From contig NC_087078.1 in NCBI RefSeq assembly GCF_026151205.1, positions 248,001 through 312,000 of the forward strand: DNA of 64,000 nt. The letters are read 5' to 3'. A program made the position numbers and the translations under genes. Below are positions 38,201-41,200 of the stretch, in pieces (position 1 is the first letter of the stretch; the number at the start of each line of letters is the position of its first letter). Below the pieces are notes generated by a model. The model saw only the letters and a program-made list of their open reading frames with translations, was not told the DNA's origin and made no database searches. The stretch is from Bolinopsis microptera. Its lineage: Eukaryota > Ctenophora > Tentaculata > Lobata > Bolinopsidae.

Positions 38201-41200
38201 CCTTATATGTTACCTATGTTAATATCACCAAAGCAATTTCTTCCTTAATAAAATTGCTTAATAAAGGCCAGCTTACCCTTTAAAAACACGGTTAAGGGTG
38301 AACTTGTAACTGAAGAAGTTTTATAATCGTATCGCAGGTTACTACTAACAAGACACTACTAACTACTAACCATTACGCAGGTGGAATGTTATTTGAGAAA
38401 AGAAGTGCTGAGAAGGATGCAGGAAACTAAGCAGAGCCACTTTAACGATGTTTTGAACGGGTACACGGGCACTGAAGAGGACGGTAGAGGCCGCCTAACT
38501 CCTGATAACCAGGTAATCATAGTAACCAGGTAACCAGGTAACCAGGTAGCCAGGTAACCAGGTAACCAGGTAACTAGGTAACCAGGTAACCAGGTAACCA
38601 GGTAATCATAGTAACCAGGTAATCATAGTAACCAGGTAACCAGGTATCCAGGTAGCCAGGTAACCAGGTAACCAGGTAACTAGGTAACCAGGTAACCAGG
38701 TAACCAGGTAATCATAGTAACCAGGTAATCATAGTAACCAGGTAACCAGGTAACCAGGTAACCAGGTAAACAGCCTAACTCCTGATATCTCACTTGAAAG
38801 CAAGGTTTGAAGAGGCCGCCTAACTCCTGGTTACCTGGTAACCTGGTAACCTGGTAACCAGATAACCAGGTAACTAGGTAACCAGGTAACCAGGTAACCA
38901 GGTAACCAGGTAACCAGGTAACCAGGTAACCAGGTAACCAGCCTAACTCCTGATATCTCACTTGAAAGCAAGGTTTGTAATAATAATAAAAAATAAACGC
39001 TTGAAGGCATTCAAGACCGTTAAAAATCCGCAATTTTTTTCATCTTTTTTAACCTTTTTGCCAATGAGATTTATTTTGCCCAATTTGACCAGCTGGTGTA
39101 GGTCTCTCAATAATTATTTCACCGATTTCCTTTCGTGTGTAATAACGTCCAAAGCTGTGTTGCGAAAACTTACAAATGTGCAAGGTATCCAGGTAACCAG
39201 GTAACCAGGTAACCAGGCCTACGCGGTATCGTACCGTGTTTTAACTTGGGAGAATGACGTTACCATGGTAACACGTGACCAAGAGACAATTTTAACAAGT
39301 CTCACACCTCTCACAAACAAACTACACAGGACTACACTGTGGCGAGTAAGCGGAGAAGACTGCAGGACACAAGACTACAGGACACAAGACTACAGGACAC
39401 AAGACTACAGGACACAAGACTTATACAGGACAGGCGAAATGAAGTGCAAAAACTCACACGAACTGACGAACAAACATACGCACGAGCTTACCAACAAACA
39501 CAAACACGAGCTTATGACCAAACACAATGGATAGGAACTAGTGACAATGATTACACCGACCTTTACCCACAAATAATGCTCACTCCGACTGAATCACAAA
39601 CTGAAATGTTTTCTTGCAATGTCCCGAAAGTTATTTTATCAAAACATGAACTTGAAGAAAATGTGTTGGAAGATGACACCTTTTACTACAAACCACAAAC
39701 CGCCTACTTGAAAACATCTCATAGCACAAAAAGTTTAAATTCTAATAAATTGAACAATAACGTTGGGTATGAGTGTGAGAAGTGTGCAGGAAGCGGGGGT
39801 GAGAAGTGTGATAGTAACCTAAAATCAAGGATCAACACAATGTGGGGTGAGATGAGGAGACGAAGCAAGGAAAAGTGGGTGAGTTGGAAAACTGCCAATA
39901 AACTTAACTTGTCAAAGAGACTGACAAGATCTGTGTTTCTAAAACACTGGCGTGAGAATTATCATAGTTACCATGGTTACCGGCGTAAGAATCATCACTC
40001 TTCTTTACGTGATCTTTCTAACGTTGAAGTAAAAGCACTTTGTTACTGAGCACCTCCTTGACGATTTGTTATTTTTGAGACATTTCATAATTATATTTCT
40101 ATGATCGTTTCTCTTGTTATAAAAGTTCAACGACGTGTCAAAAATTGTGTGAAATATATATTTCATAGTCATACAATTTTCTATATATAGAAAAATAAAG
40201 CGGGCTATTGCAAAAACGCTTAGTTCAGACCTTTTCTACAAGTTTACTACAAAAAATCTTTGAAAATGCTGACACTGCCATCACATAGCAGCTAAAACTG
40301 AATAACTATTGTAGAGAGTTTAAGAATGTATATTTCAGGGAGAGTCTAGGTCGAACTTGTCCTCCAGTCAGAACCTTTCCTCCAGTCAGAATCTGTCCTC
40401 CAACCAGCGCCACCTGATGAACGGGAGCAGCGGGTTTGTGAGTGGGGGATGCAGCAGTAATGGTAGCACTGAGAGTCTGCAATACAAACCCTGTTCTAAC
40501 AAGTAAGCTACTCATTTAATTTCTTTCTTTTATCAAACATTTGAAACATTTCAAAGTGTGTTGTTGTCTAAATTCTATATTGACCATCTTATCGGACGTT
40601 ATTTGACTGGATATTGTGTAAACGGACAAACACGCAAGGGGCCATCTACTTAGGACGTCCGCCAATATTTGAGCGCACATGAACGCTAGGGCCTCTATAA
40701 ACAGTGTCTAATTGATGTCCGTTCGAATAAAGTTCTAGAAGGTATAGAATCTATACCTTCAGCAGAGACGAGTGCAGAATGGGATACTGTGAGAGACAGC
40801 ACTCTTCACCAGAACTCAACAACCTCAACCTTGAAAAAGATAGTCGCAAACGTCTTAGCAGATCACTTGATGTAAGTGTAACACATGGTAACCGTTACGC
40901 CGCGCACTGGTCCATTGTCATGGTAACCGTTACGCTGCGCACTGGTCCATTGTCATGGTAACCGTTACGCTGCGCACTGGTCCATTGTCATGGTAACCGT
41001 TACGCCGCGCACTGGCCCATTGTCTTAGTTATAATCAAAGCATTTCTTAGCAAAGGGGTTAAATTTAATAAGTACTGCTATGCGATCCACACAGCGTCTG
41101 ATGTACCAGTATGGAGACAAAATGGTACTGGTAGCAATGTTTGTCACTAAACGGAATTTAGATGTGCCGGGTTGGCATTGGCAAGTGAGTTACCATGGTA

